NCBI GenBank assembly: GCA_963801255.1 | Contig: CAWDEC010000015.1 | Span: forward strand, 124,001 to 188,000 | DNA from: JAICXG01 sp963801255 | Lineage (GTDB): Bacteria > Verrucomicrobiota > Verrucomicrobiia > Chthoniobacterales > UBA10450 | Direction: 5' to 3' | Length of the DNA: 64,000 nt | Shown here: positions 19,574 to 28,406 of the stretch, piece after piece | How positions within the stretch are numbered: position 1 is the first letter of the stretch | Layout of the letters: each line of letters starts with the position of its first letter | Program-made: the position numbers and the translations under genes | The notes under the pieces: generated by a model | The model's database searches: none | Seen by the model: the letters and a program-made list of their open reading frames with translations, nothing else | What the model was told of the DNA's origin: nothing

Positions 19574-20764
19574 ATGACTACGGCCACTTCGCACGACCTC
19601 CGCCTCGCCAAACGCATGGCCCGACTCGGGACAGAAACTGCTTTTGAAGTGCTGGTAAAAGCGCGCGCGCTGGAAGCTAAAGGCCGCGATATCGTGCATC
19701 TCGAGATCGGTGAACCCGACTTCGACACACCGGCCAATATCATCGAGGCGGGAAGTGACGCTTTGCACAAGGGCTTTACTCATTACGGCCCTTCGGCTGG
19801 CCTGCCACCCCTGCGCGAAGCTATCGCCCAATATGTGAGTCAGACACGCGGAGTCAATGTTACCCCGGAGGAAGTGGTGGTCGTGCCGGGAGGGAAACCG
19901 ATCATCTTTTTCTCCATTCTCGCTTTGGTGGAGCAAGGCGACGAAGTGATTTATCCCAACCCTGGTTTTCCCATCTATGAATCGATGATCGAATTTTTGG
20001 GGGCAAAGGCTGTGCCTATCCAGTTACGCGAAGAGATGGAGTTCCGGTTTGACGTGAATGAGTTGGCCGGGCTGATCAATGACCGCACGAAACTGATCAT
20101 CCTTAACTCTCCCCAGAATCCCACGGGCGGTGTCTTTGAAAAGAAGGACGTGGAAGATATCGCGCGCGCCATCGGCGATCGCAATATCATGATACTGACT
20201 GACGAGATCTATAGCCGCCTCATTTTTGAGGGAGAGCATCACTCCATCATGTCACTCGACGGGATGAAAGATCGTTGCATTCTGCTCGATGGCTTTTCCA
20301 AGACCTATGCCATGACTGGCTGGCGGATGGGCTATGGCGTAATGCGGGCCGACCTCGCAGCTCATATTGCTCGCCTGATGACTAATTCTAACTCCTGCAC
20401 CGCCAGCTTCACGCAGATCGCGGGCGTCGAGGCAATTCAAGGGCCGCAGGACGCTGTAGACGAGATGTGTGCGAAGTTTAAAGAACGGCGCGACGTCATG
20501 GTTAAGGGCTTGAACCAAATAAAGGGTTTCTCCTGTCTTTCACCTAAAGGCGCCTTTTATGTTTTTCCCAACATCAAAGAGACGGGCTGGCCTTCAAAGA
20601 AACTGGCCGACACCCTGCTGGAAGATTCGGGCGTAGCCGCACTCTCCGGAACAGCTTTCGGTCGCTTTGGCGAAGGCTATCTCCGCTTCAGTGTCGCCAA
20701 CTCAATCGAGAACATCGAAAAAGCCCTGGAACGCATTGGTAGCTGGGCGCAGAAGCACTTGTAA
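19574..20764 (+). CDS. PLP-dependent class I aminotransferase
   Basis: A 396-residue fold-type I aminotransferase close in style to aspartate or broad-specificity class I enzymes. It has IGEPDFDTP near the N-terminus, substrate-binding NSPQNPTGG (Asn182), LTDEIYSRLIFEG (Asp210, Tyr213), the Schiff-base lysine in LDGFSKTYAMTGWRMGY (Lys243), and the C-terminal LRFSVANS containing the carboxylate-binding Arg. A 2-hydroxyacid dehydrogenase follows 39 bases later on the same strand. This pairing suggests a transamination-reduction route between an amino acid and its hydroxy acid, for instance serine or glycine with hydroxypyruvate or glyoxylate. That pathway is inference; the sequence cannot decide the amino acid used. 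Confidence 0.88.
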   Translation: MTTATSHDLRLAKRMARLGTETAFEVLVKARALEAKGRDIVHLEIGEPDFDTPANIIEAGSDALHKGFTHYGPSAGLPPLREAIAQYVSQTRGVNVTPEEVVVVPGGKPIIFFSILALVEQGDEVIYPNPGFPIYESMIEFLGAKAVPIQLREEMEFRFDVNELAGLINDRTKLIILNSPQNPTGGVFEKKDVEDIARAIGDRNIMILTDEIYSRLIFEGEHHSIMSLDGMKDRCILLDGFSKTYAMTGWRMGYGVMRADLAAHIARLMTNSNSCTASFTQIAGVEAIQGPQDAVDEMCAKFKERRDVMVKGLNQIKGFSCLSPKGAFYVFPNIKETGWPSKKLADTLLEDSGVAALSGTAFGRFGEGYLRFSVANSIENIEKALERIGSWAQKHL

Positions 20765-20803
20765 GCGAACGTTCCGACTGCCGGACACGAGACAATCACT
20801 AAT

Positions 20804-21916
20804 ATGACCAAGAGTAAACGCATCTTTTCCACCTCTCGCATCGGCGATCCAGCCGAAAATCGCTTGCGTGAACAGGGTTATGACCTCGAGGTCTTTCAAG
20901 GACCCGACGCACCGCCGAAAGGCCTGATCATCGAGAAAGTAAAGAGTGGTATCGACGCACTCATTACGACTTTGCGCGATCCGATTGACGAGGAAGTGTT
21001 CGCGGCGGGGAAAGACTCACTCAAGATCGTCGCCCAAATCGCGGTGGGCTTTGACAACATCAATCGAGCAGATGCCAACCGATACAAAATTCCATTTTCT
21101 CATACCGCCGATGTTCTCACCGAAGCGACGGCTGAGTTTGCCTTTTTCATGATGGGCATGCTGGCGCGCAAGATGTACGCGAGCGAGCGCCTCGTGCGCG
21201 AGCAACGATGGCCATCGTGGCATCCGTTTCTTCCTTTCCTGGGTGATGAGGTAACCGGTAAGACGATCGCGATTATCGGCACGGGAAGGATTGGGTTGGC
21301 CATGATCAAGAAGTGCTCCGGCTTCGACATGAATATCCTATGCTATGATCCGGCTTATCATAACGACCAATTTGTCGCCGCCATCCAGGAGTTAATGGAC
21401 CTGCGTCATGCAAAAGGAATCCAAAGGGAAAAGACCTGGATTAAGTACGTTGAGCTGGAAGCGGCTCTCCGAGAGGCCGATTACATCAGCATTCATGTTC
21501 CACTCTTGCGGGAGGGCGAAACCGATAAGCCAACCTTTCACCTCATCAATGACAAAACGCTGAAACTGATGAAACCGACCGCCTATCTCATGAACAGCTC
21601 GCGCGGCCCAGTGGTTGACGAGCAAGCCCTCGCCCGGGCTCTGAAGAATAAGGTGATCGCGGGCGCGGCACTTGATGTTTTCGAAAAGGAGCCGCTGCCG
21701 GCCGAGTCCCCATTGCTCGATCCGGAAATCGCCGACTGCACTCGGCTCTTTCATCACTTTGCCAGCGGAGCACAAATCACAAGACTGTCGGTCGATCCGG
21801 AAAAGGGCATGGCTGGTCGCACAGCGCAGGCTGTGATCGATGTTCTGGAAGGTAATTACGACGGTAATCCTTCCAGAATGCCTTACGTGGTAAATAAGGA
21901 AGCCTTCCAGAACTAG
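20804..21916 (+). CDS. D-isomer-specific 2-hydroxyacid dehydrogenase
   Basis: A 370-residue NAD(P)-dependent dehydrogenase that reduces 2-keto acids or the reverse. It has an N-terminal catalytic domain, a Rossmann motif IAIIGTGRIGLAM (Gly159-Gly164), and the catalytic triad of the family in NSSRGPVVDE (Arg267), DVFEKEPLP (Glu296) and LFHHFASG (His317 or His318). It is about 40 residues longer than typical glyoxylate or hydroxypyruvate reductases: an insertion near residues 183-218 (HNDQFVAAIQELMDLRHAKG and on) follows the NAD-binding loop. Probably co-transcribed with the preceding aminotransferase (39-base gap). Exact keto acid unknown. Confidence 0.88.
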   Translation: MTKSKRIFSTSRIGDPAENRLREQGYDLEVFQGPDAPPKGLIIEKVKSGIDALITTLRDPIDEEVFAAGKDSLKIVAQIAVGFDNINRADANRYKIPFSHTADVLTEATAEFAFFMMGMLARKMYASERLVREQRWPSWHPFLPFLGDEVTGKTIAIIGTGRIGLAMIKKCSGFDMNILCYDPAYHNDQFVAAIQELMDLRHAKGIQREKTWIKYVELEAALREADYISIHVPLLREGETDKPTFHLINDKTLKLMKPTAYLMNSSRGPVVDEQALARALKNKVIAGAALDVFEKEPLPAESPLLDPEIADCTRLFHHFASGAQITRLSVDPEKGMAGRTAQAVIDVLEGNYDGNPSRMPYVVNKEAFQN

Positions 21917-21968
21917 CGACTAAGCCACGTCTTCCAGGCTAAGCTAGCTGCCTCGCCCGCCACCAGAG

Positions 21969-22397
21969 TTACCAGACTTGGTAATAGATTTCGTTGATGT
22001 AGACCTTGCTAAGGTCTTTTCGAATCAAGACCAGTAGCACTGGAAAGACCGGACCTTTTGCCGGCGGAAAACGCACCGCTAACTTCCTCGGTGGAGCGGT
22101 CTGTTCACTATAAACAAATTTTACACAAATTATCTCGCGATCAGGCGGTGAAGCGTCCTTATAGAAGCGCCGCTTGACAAAGGGTTCGTCGTAGTCATGA
22201 AAGGCTATTTCTTTATACCGAGCGCGTAGCGCCTTTTTGGCTATCTCGATGTAGGCCTTTGGCGATAGAAGGCCAGGTTCGGTTTGCGTATAATCCCGAC
22301 CCGTAAAGCGCGATTCGTCTTCACTCGAAGTAACGTCCTGACTAAAAAGGGAAGAGGTCAAAGAGAGAAATGCCAGCACGACGATCGACTTCTGCAT
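21969..22397 (-). CDS. Secreted protein of unknown function
   Basis: A 142-residue protein with a clear signal peptide (MQKSIVVLAFLSLTSSLFSQ). The mature part holds an amphipathic helix (KAYIEIAKKALRARYKEI) and a beta-rich half with REIICVKFVYSEQ and VLLVLIRKDLSKVYINEI. I do not recognise a family. It ends 52 bases from the end of the dehydrogenase gene on the opposite strand. Reads through cleanly. Confidence 0.6.
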   Translation of the reverse strand: MQKSIVVLAFLSLTSSLFSQDVTSSEDESRFTGRDYTQTEPGLLSPKAYIEIAKKALRARYKEIAFHDYDEPFVKRRFYKDASPPDREIICVKFVYSEQTAPPRKLAVRFPPAKGPVFPVLLVLIRKDLSKVYINEIYYQVW

Positions 22398-22509
22398 CGA
22401 ATAAAGACTGGCAGGTTGCTACCGATCGAGCAAGCCAATTTCCAAGCTAGCTGTCGGCGAGGCCCGACACTGTCGCTAGATGGGGGCTCCTGGCTTTATC
22501 GACGAACGC

Positions 22510-23379
22510 CTAGGCGGGCTCGGTATCATGCAGCAGGCCATAGTCGACTGTTAGCCTGCCGTCACCATGGTCGGTATACATTTCGACAAAGCGTTCCCCA
22601 AATTTAATCTCCCGCCAACTATAATCCATTTGCGTCTGCACACTGGCCGGAATGACGGGATCAATCCCGACGACCGAGGCGACGATGACCACCCTTGACT
22701 TCTCACAGGCGTCCGGCGTGAGACCATAGAGAGGGCTCGTCTCGTCAATCACGTGCCGGAGAGTTAGGGCAGCGGGAAAGCTCGGCAGCCGGTCGAATTG
22801 AAGCTTCAAGTTATAAAAATAGCGAAAATCGCCACCTTCGATCAGTGGCTCGTCACGATTAAAGACGATTCGAAATTCCGCTTCGACTAACTGTCGATGG
22901 CGCAGGTTTCCGATGCGCAACATCAGGGTTGGTTGGCCGTTAAGAGGTGCGATAACAACCGAGCGACTAAAGACGATGCGAGCGATCGGTCGGGAAAAGC
23001 GCACAAAAATGAGTCCGGTCATGACGGCGATGAGAAAAAGGCCGCTCATAATTTCCACCGTCGCAAGAATGTTTCCGTAAAGACCTACAGGGTAGAGGTG
23101 GCCATAACCCACCGTGGCCAGGGTTTGGACACTGAAGAAAAAAGAGTCGCGAAACGAACCGGGTCGCATATAGGCCACACAGTTACCGCCCAGCATGAAA
23201 AGCACCCCGAAAAGGCAGTTGAGCGCGAGGTAGACGCCGCCAACGAACAACCCAAATTGGGGCCACGACAAGGCCAGTAACCATTGGTAGGCGTCGCGCC
23301 ATTCCCGTTTTTCGGTGTTAAGTTTCAGGAATTCGATCTGTCCCGATCGAACCGAAACTGGCTGGTGCTTTCGCTTCAT
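22510..23379 (-). CDS. KirBac-type inward-rectifier potassium channel
   Basis: A 289-residue potassium channel of the inward-rectifier class: an amphipathic N-terminal slide helix region (residues 25-40), outer helix (about 42-62), pore helix and selectivity filter TVGYG (89-93), inner helix (about 103-126), and a C-terminal immunoglobulin-like cytoplasmic domain (about 135-285) with the typical LMLRIGNLRHRQLVEAEFRI strand. The pattern ATVGYGHLYPVGLYGN matches bacterial Kir proteins. It should let K+ cross the inner membrane, gated by ligands binding the cytoplasmic domain. No regulatory partner is adjacent. The gene is intact and stands alone on the minus strand. Confidence 0.9.
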   Translation of the reverse strand: MKRKHQPVSVRSGQIEFLKLNTEKREWRDAYQWLLALSWPQFGLFVGGVYLALNCLFGVLFMLGGNCVAYMRPGSFRDSFFFSVQTLATVGYGHLYPVGLYGNILATVEIMSGLFLIAVMTGLIFVRFSRPIARIVFSRSVVIAPLNGQPTLMLRIGNLRHRQLVEAEFRIVFNRDEPLIEGGDFRYFYNLKLQFDRLPSFPAALTLRHVIDETSPLYGLTPDACEKSRVVIVASVVGIDPVIPASVQTQMDYSWREIKFGERFVEMYTDHGDGRLTVDYGLLHDTEPA

Positions 23380-23616
23380 GACGATATTGTAACCGGTTTC
23401 GGCAGCTGCGCCGCCTTAGGCCGCAGATTGTTCCGCTGGACTAAATTAACGCACTGCCTCGCCACGGGCTCTGTATTCTCCACTGTGCCACCGCTTTCCG
23501 CAGCGCAAAACGCTCCTGAAAGTTGACGAAAACTTCGCGATCGGAACAGCCCGAAAATTACTTCTTGACACGCAGAATCAAAATCTCTAGCCACAGCATA
23601 ACAAGCAGAATCTTCT

Positions 23617-24627
23617 ATGAAAAAACATTACATCATTGGTAATTGCTTGCTATCACTCCTCGCACTTCCGGTGTTAGGAGCATTCACGGGGACAGCGACC
23701 GCCACCAGTATCGAGTTACAAAACACCTTCGATTACCCCGGCGCTGTTTCGACACAACCGCAGAAAATCAACGGGAGCGGCGTGGTTGCCGGTGTCTTTA
23801 TCGACTCGAGCGGAGCGCAAAAAGGCTTCGTTCGCTTCAAGCGTGGTAACTTTAGCGATCCGCTCGTCGATCCCGACGATACCGGCCTGACAACTCAGTG
23901 CCGCGGAATCAACAATTCCAATCTTGTCTGCGGCGATTATCTGGACGCCAGCAGCGGCGCGTTCCATGGATTTTTCCTCAGGGGCGCAGGTTTTCATAAC
24001 TATGATGTTCCTGGGTCGACATGGACGATCGTGCTCGGCTTGAATAATGTCGCTGATTTCTCCGGGTCTGACATTCCGGCCAGCGGAACACAGTCGGGAT
24101 TCGTCAGCATCGGCGGCGTTGTGACTGAATTTCTGGTTTCCGGTTCTACCGCCACACTGGCTTATCAGATCAATAATACGAATCAAGCCTGCGGATATTA
24201 TATCGACGCAGACGGAATCACGCATGGTTACTACCGGGATAGTGATGGCTCGATCGTCGCTCCCATCGATCCTGCCGGGTCGACTGGGACGATCGTCTTT
24301 GGCAATAACAATGCCAATTGGATTGTGGGCAGATATCCTGATTCCTCAGGTGTTACCCATGGCTTCCTCTTTATTCCGCCGGATGAATATGTCACCTATG
24401 ACTTTCCTGGTTCCACCTTTACCTCGCTCAACGGAATTAGCTCACAGGGACAAATCGTCGGCCGTTATGACGACAGCAGCGGTCTCGAACACGGCATTGT
24501 CTTGCGAGTCAGTAGCACTGGATCGAATAACTCTAGCGGCGGCACAATCCCCCAGCGCCAGCCGAGCGCGCTAGCGCCGGTCAAATCCTTGAACGGACCA
24601 GTGCGGATAGCAGAGCCAGAGCTTTAG
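23617..24627 (+). CDS. Secreted tandem-repeat protein
   Basis: A 336-residue secreted protein: signal peptide to about residue 30, then about six repeats of roughly 45 residues. Each repeat has the pattern DxPGSTxTxxxGINxxGxIVGxYxDSSGxxHGFxxR, for example SDGSIVAPIDPAGSTGTIVF and VTYDFPGSTFTSLNGI. This resembles the HAF-type extracellular repeats of soil bacteria and presumably forms a beta-propeller-like surface structure. A Ser/Asn-rich linker and Pro-rich tail close the protein. A TTGACA hexamer at 23565-23570 could be a -35 element, but I see no good -10 partner. A strong terminator follows 62 bases after the stop. Confidence 0.7.
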   Translation: MKKHYIIGNCLLSLLALPVLGAFTGTATATSIELQNTFDYPGAVSTQPQKINGSGVVAGVFIDSSGAQKGFVRFKRGNFSDPLVDPDDTGLTTQCRGINNSNLVCGDYLDASSGAFHGFFLRGAGFHNYDVPGSTWTIVLGLNNVADFSGSDIPASGTQSGFVSIGGVVTEFLVSGSTATLAYQINNTNQACGYYIDADGITHGYYRDSDGSIVAPIDPAGSTGTIVFGNNNANWIVGRYPDSSGVTHGFLFIPPDEYVTYDFPGSTFTSLNGISSQGQIVGRYDDSSGLEHGIVLRVSSTGSNNSSGGTIPQRQPSALAPVKSLNGPVRIAEPEL

Positions 24628-24689
24628 AGTCAGTCTGTAGGTTGGATGCCTCCGGCTCCCCTGAGTCGGAGGCGCCTACGGCACTTTTG

Positions 24690-24721
24690 AGACGGCCGCT
24701 TCTTCAGCGGCCGTCTTTTTT
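24690..24721 (+). terminator. Rho-independent terminator
   Basis: An 11-bp perfect stem (AGACGGCCGCT with AGCGGCCGTCT), 5-base loop TCTTC, followed by a T-run. It ends transcription of the repeat-protein gene. Confidence 0.9.
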
Positions 24722-24830
24722 GTTAGAGCAAACGATCATATCGGACAACGAAACTCCGATTTGGGACTTCGCCTAGGCCAGGAGACCAATAGTCTTGCTT
24801 TCGCGACCCGTATTGCGCTAAACTTTTTTG

Positions 24831-25206
24831 ATGGAAGCTAAGACCGCTGCGGGATTCATCTCGCAAAGGCTGGCATCACTTAGCCTCGTTATTCTTGTGC
24901 TGATTCTGGCTTGGCGGCTGTGGCGATAGAAATGGCACCACAGCCGCATCGGCCAATCTACCGCCGGCGGATAGCCACATAGAGGCGATGATCAATAACT
25001 ACGAAAAGGTAAGCAACCAGTATATTCACCTTTCCAAGAAACTAAAGAATGGTGATATTAGCGTTACAGTTAGATATATCGAACTGGGTAAGCAGACCCG
25101 CCAGGAATCAGCCCGGCTAAAGCAAGTATCAAGTATCATGACCGCGCAACAGGCCCAGCGGGTGGCAAGCATCTCGGCCCGCGCTGCTCCTTTTATGGCG
25201 GAGTAG
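24831..25206 (+). pseudogene. Small lipoprotein, frameshifted at the lipobox
   Basis: ATG 24831 gives MEAKTAAGFISQRLASLSLV and a hydrophobic run, ending at a stop at 24927. In the +1 frame the sequence WLGGCGDRNGTTAASANLPP supplies a lipobox and linker, then a 72-residue helical domain (EAMINNYEKVSNQYIHLSKK, GDISVTVRYIELGKQTRQES, QAQRVASISARAAPF) to 25206. One missing or extra base near 24900 splits a normal lipoprotein signal. The helical domain alone could start at ATG 24988 as a 72-residue cytoplasmic protein, but the lipobox fit favours the split-gene reading. Family not recognised. Confidence 0.55.
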
Positions 25207-25601
25207 AGTATAGACCCCTGGCTCCTGCCCTCTTTTTGCAGGACACGAATCACTAGTGGCCGTCATGGCTGTTCGCCGCCGCCTGTGGAATCCATCCAAA
25301 TAATGCAGGGGCGAACGGCCACATCTCCGTTCGCCCCTCTGACGGGTCCTCTACTCCGGCCTTACCAAGCTCATGACGGGCTCCGCCGGGGCGATTTCGG
25401 ACTCCTCAGTGGACTGGAGTTTCGCGTGGTAGCTACGAAAAGATGCAATTGCCCGTTGGTAACAGAACTGTTACCAATCCCCCACCCTGTAACCCTCCAA
25501 CGGCTAAAGACAGGATCAGTGAAGCTACCGATCTGCGTTGAAAGTTACCCCGCGCTGTAGCAGCACTCAGACGCTGACGCCGAACTCCGACACCCCTGAC
25601 T
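25207..25601. other. Gene-poor stretch with two strong inverted repeats
   Basis: No gene is supported here. Two features stand out. A 12-bp inverted repeat at 25307-25338 (AGGGGCGAACGG and CCGTTCGCCCCT, 8-base loop) has no T-tract. A 10-bp palindrome at 25456-25477 (TTGGTAACAG-AA-CTGTTACCAA) shares its core with a site at 45931-45946. Confidence 0.6.
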
Positions 25602-25644
25602 CTAGTCCTTGACCTTCGCAGCGGCTCCGCTCCGTTCCCCCGAA

Positions 25645-25992
25645 CTAACATCCACTCGAACCAACTCGTCGCCCGGCTCCGCAAGCGGACCCTCCCAGCG
25701 CAGGAAACCAGACGGTGGTGGCGTTAGCCAGATATGAGTATCGGGGACGCGAACAAATAATCTCTTGAATCCGGCCACCACCGACTAAGTCATAGCTGAT
25801 GGTTATTTTCAGCAAACGACCCTCGACCTCCTGGGTGAACTCTGCTTTCGCCAATTCCTTCCCATGTAAGTCACGCATCTCCGGATAGCCATGGAGCGTT
25901 CCTGAAGGCTGCGTCACCTCGACCGCTTGCAGTGGTATAAAAGCCACCGCAAACCCAAAGATCACTCCTATGATGAGCGCCTGCCGCGTCAC
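25645..25992 (-). CDS. Small secreted protein, possibly frameshifted at the C-terminus
   Basis: A 115-residue product starting at GTG 25992 (reads VTRQALIIG, initiator as Met) with a signal peptide ending near PLQAVE. The mature part has EMRDLHGKELAKAEFTQEVE and GRLLKITISYDLVGGG, then an odd Cys/Gly-rich tail. In the neighbouring frame the sequence after GGG reads FKRLFVRVPDTHIWLTPPP and GFLRWEGPLAEPGDELVRV to a stop at 25602, which looks more protein-like, so a base slip near 25770 is likely. The GTG overlaps the stop of the PKD relic (GTGA), suggesting the two once formed an operon. Function unknown. Confidence 0.45.
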   Translation of the reverse strand: MTRQALIIGVIFGFAVAFIPLQAVEVTQPSGTLHGYPEMRDLHGKELAKAEFTQEVEGRLLKITISYDLVGGGRIQEIICSRPRYSYLANATTVWFPALGGSACGAGRRVGSSGC

Positions 25993-26215
25993 TGCACGAC
26001 AATCGACTGCACGGTTGTCCCAGAGCCTCCGCGATTATCGAAAACTGTGAGCGAGATCATATAAGTGTCAGGTCTATCAAAGGTATGAAAGGCCGTTTCT
26101 CCGAAGTAAGTTCCACCATCGCTAAAATGCCTTCCCGGTTGGCAATGGCTCCGCCCGTTCGTTTCCAAGTGCTACCAACACATCATAGACATTGTTTGTT
26201 ATGCTGTCTGCGGCA
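25989..26215 (-). pseudogene. Relic of a PKD-domain protein C-terminus
   Basis: On the minus strand this reads NNVYDVLVALGNERAEPLPT and, after a frame change, SDGGTYFGETAFHTFDRPDT, YMISLTVFDNRGGSG and a stop. The TYxxSLTVFDNRGGSGT pattern is a PKD beta-sandwich end. No start or upstream domains remain; the region runs into the end of the histidine kinase gene at 26199. Confidence 0.45.
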
Positions 26216-27545
26216 GGCAGACGTGCATCTCCGTCCAGGAAGCATCCGAGCGCAGTAACGTGATATCTCCACCGTGCGCACGGGCGAGCTCGCGGGCCAT
26301 GCTTAAGCCGAGACCACTACCACCTACCCGTTCATCGCCGAGCGCGCGGTAAAACCGTTCGAAGAGATGGGCACTGCGTTCCTGAGGAATACCGTCCCCG
26401 GTATTGGCGACGGTTAGTTCTACCGAGCCATTAACCCTGCGTGCCGCCAACCGCACCCGTCCGCCGGGATGATTATACTTGATCGCATTCTCGAGCAGAT
26501 TTTGAGCAATGATGCCAATAAAACGGCGATCGGCCTGGACGGGCAAATGGTCCGGGATCTCCGCATCGACAGCAAGATCAAGCGGTTCAGCGATGGCGCG
26601 CGCATCATCGACAACACCCTCAAGGAGTTCAGCCAGGTCGAATTCTTTTCTCTCCATCTCGAGGCGACCTGCGTCGGCTCGAGCGAGAAGAAGCAGGTTG
26701 TCGGCTACGGAGTTGAGTTGGTGGACACGGTGCAACAAGCCTTCTGCTGTCGCCTGAGTATGAGGACTGCACTCCGCATCGTTAAGGATTTCTTCCACGC
26801 CAGCGCGCAAGACGGCAATCGGCGTCTTAAGATGATGCGAGGCGTCGGCGGAAAAACGAATTGACTGTTCAAAGCTACGCTGCAAACGCTCGAAGGCGGC
26901 GTTGAGCACTTCTATCAGACCGGCAATTTCATCGCGCGTCGGCGGGACGGGTAGGCGTTGATCGAGTCGTTGCGCGGTGATTTGTGCGGCGGCCTTGCGA
27001 ATGTCTTCCACCGGCGCGACCGCCTGACTGGCAACCCAGCGGCCGCCCAGGACGATGATAACCAGAACCGTGGGAATCGCAGCGAGCATGCCACGAAAGA
27101 TATCGCGACCAATTTGATTGATCTCTTTCATGTCAGCGCCAACGCGGAGCGTCAGTCCGTTTTCGGTAAACTCGCCGATGCGGATGCTGCGCCGACCGAT
27201 GGTACGAGTGTGAATTTGATGGATGCCATCGCTGGAAATCGGTTCGCTCAAACCGGGCGAAAGATAGAGCGTCTGGCCGGCGGCATTGGTCACTTGAATG
27301 ACGCGCTTTCGCAAAGCGAGTGGGACAAAGATTTCCTGAAATGCGTTGCGGTCACCATTCGTTCGATCGAAGTGCTGGACGTCGCGGAACAGCTCATGCG
27401 CATCCATCGTCAGGCGGTTGTCGAAGGCGCGGATTTCTTCGTGGCGCATCACACTCCAAGTGGTGGCCGCGCCGCCGATGGTGGCCAGCAGCGCGAGGAG
27501 CGCGGCATAGAGCGCTACTTTCCAGCGTAAGGGCCAACCTTTCAC
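26199..27545 (-). CDS. Sensor histidine kinase, partner of the adjacent response regulator
   Basis: A 448-residue inner-membrane kinase: membrane segment about 9-31, periplasmic sensor about 32-150, second segment about 152-172, HAMP region 173-225, then the dimerisation motif SADASHHLKTPIAV with phospho-acceptor His237, and an ATPase domain with N-box LLENAIKYN, G1 NTGDGIP, F-box LFERFYRA and G2 GGSGLGLSMARELA. The start overlaps the end of the response regulator gene by four bases (ATGA), so the two are translationally coupled. The layout resembles CusS/heavy-metal or OmpR-partner kinases. The divergent neighbour is a cupredoxin operon, so a copper or redox signal is a reasonable but untested inference. 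Confidence 0.9.
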   Translation of the reverse strand: MKGWPLRWKVALYAALLALLATIGGAATTWSVMRHEEIRAFDNRLTMDAHELFRDVQHFDRTNGDRNAFQEIFVPLALRKRVIQVTNAAGQTLYLSPGLSEPISSDGIHQIHTRTIGRRSIRIGEFTENGLTLRVGADMKEINQIGRDIFRGMLAAIPTVLVIIVLGGRWVASQAVAPVEDIRKAAAQITAQRLDQRLPVPPTRDEIAGLIEVLNAAFERLQRSFEQSIRFSADASHHLKTPIAVLRAGVEEILNDAECSPHTQATAEGLLHRVHQLNSVADNLLLLARADAGRLEMERKEFDLAELLEGVVDDARAIAEPLDLAVDAEIPDHLPVQADRRFIGIIAQNLLENAIKYNHPGGRVRLAARRVNGSVELTVANTGDGIPQERSAHLFERFYRALGDERVGGSGLGLSMARELARAHGGDITLLRSDASWTEMHVCLPQTA

Positions 27546-28207
27546 GGCGTCTCGCGGATCATGTAGCCGAGATGGCGCACCGTGTGAATGAGAGGCGGGC
27601 TATCGATTTTACGACGCAAGCGACTGATGAAAACCTCCACCAGTTTCATGTCGTATTCGTGCTCCCGCTCCCAAACCCGTTCGCACAATTCGGTTCGAGT
27701 AAAGACACGGCCCGGTTCCCTCATCAGCACACGCAGCAACGTGAGCTCTCGCGCGGAAAGCTCGATCCGCCGATCGCCGCGTCGAAGTTCATTATCAACC
27801 AGGTCAAGGGTGAGATCGGCCACCTGAAGCTTGGCCCGTGCTTTTTCGGAATAACGACGACCGAGCGCGGCCACGCGCGCGATCAACTCCTGCATGGCAA
27901 AAGGCTTTGCGAGATAATCATCCGCTCCGAGTGCCAGACCGTTCACGCGATCGCTCAGCTCGCCGCGCGCCGTCAAAATCAGGACGCGACTATCGACATG
28001 CGCCTTGCGCAGGTGGCGCAGGATTTCAAAACCGTCGATGCCTGGCAGCATTACGTCGAGTACGATGAGATCGAAGCGCGTTTCGCTGGCAAGCTTGCGC
28101 GCTTCCTCACCGTCATGCAGTACAACCGCCTCATGTCCAGCGGCAGCGAGTGCGCGCGAGATGTGGCGAGCGAGACGTACTTCATCTTCAACAACAAGAA
28201 TATGCAC
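27542..28207 (-). CDS. OmpR-family response regulator
   Basis: A 221-residue two-domain regulator. Receiver: acidic pair Glu7-Asp8, phospho-acceptor Asp51 in IVLDVMLPGIDGF, and lysine in ADDYLAKPFAMQELIARV. DNA-binding winged-helix domain: ELSARELTLLRVLMREPGRV, TRTELCERVWEREHEYDMKL and VEVFISRLRRKIDSP with recognition helix. It is the only response regulator in the window although two related histidine kinases flank it (26199-27545 and 29054-30838). A tandem GTTAC repeat 73 bases upstream may be its own binding site. Confidence 0.92.
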   Translation of the reverse strand: MHILVVEDEVRLARHISRALAAAGHEAVVLHDGEEARKLASETRFDLIVLDVMLPGIDGFEILRHLRKAHVDSRVLILTARGELSDRVNGLALGADDYLAKPFAMQELIARVAALGRRYSEKARAKLQVADLTLDLVDNELRRGDRRIELSARELTLLRVLMREPGRVFTRTELCERVWEREHEYDMKLVEVFISRLRRKIDSPPLIHTVRHLGYMIRETP

Positions 28208-28279
28208 CTAAATTGAATGTTATTAACCGAGGATCTGCCTGAAGTTCCATGCGCAGCCTTCACTGCGCGATTCTCGAAA

Positions 28280-28295
28280 AGTTACGGGTCTGTTA
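28280..28295. promoter_or_regulatory. Candidate response-regulator box (direct repeat)
   Basis: GTTAC occurs twice with 11-base periodicity (28280-28284 and 28291-28295, GTTACGGGTCTGTTAC) in the 199-base gap between the divergent regulator and cupredoxin genes. OmpR-family dimers bind direct repeats one helical turn apart, so this is a plausible operator; unproven. Confidence 0.4.
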
Positions 28296-28406
28296 CTTTT
28301 CATTCCCTCTTTATTCCCAACGTCCGAATATAACAATCCCATGGCTGCCCGAAATTTGGTTGACTCCGTTGCAGTCGACGCGGACCGATCTAACTGAACC
28401 TTTCCC

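Noticed and set aside
23565..23616. TTGACA promoter for the repeat-protein gene
   Set aside because: No acceptable -10 element lies 16-18 bases downstream, so it was not listed as a promoter.
25307..25338. 12-bp inverted repeat considered as a terminator or attachment site
   Set aside because: No T-tract follows on either strand and no duplicate flank or integrase is present, so it is only recorded as an inverted repeat.
26958..28216. Plus-strand frames across the kinase and regulator genes
   Set aside because: Both minus-strand proteins have complete catalytic motifs; the plus frames have none.
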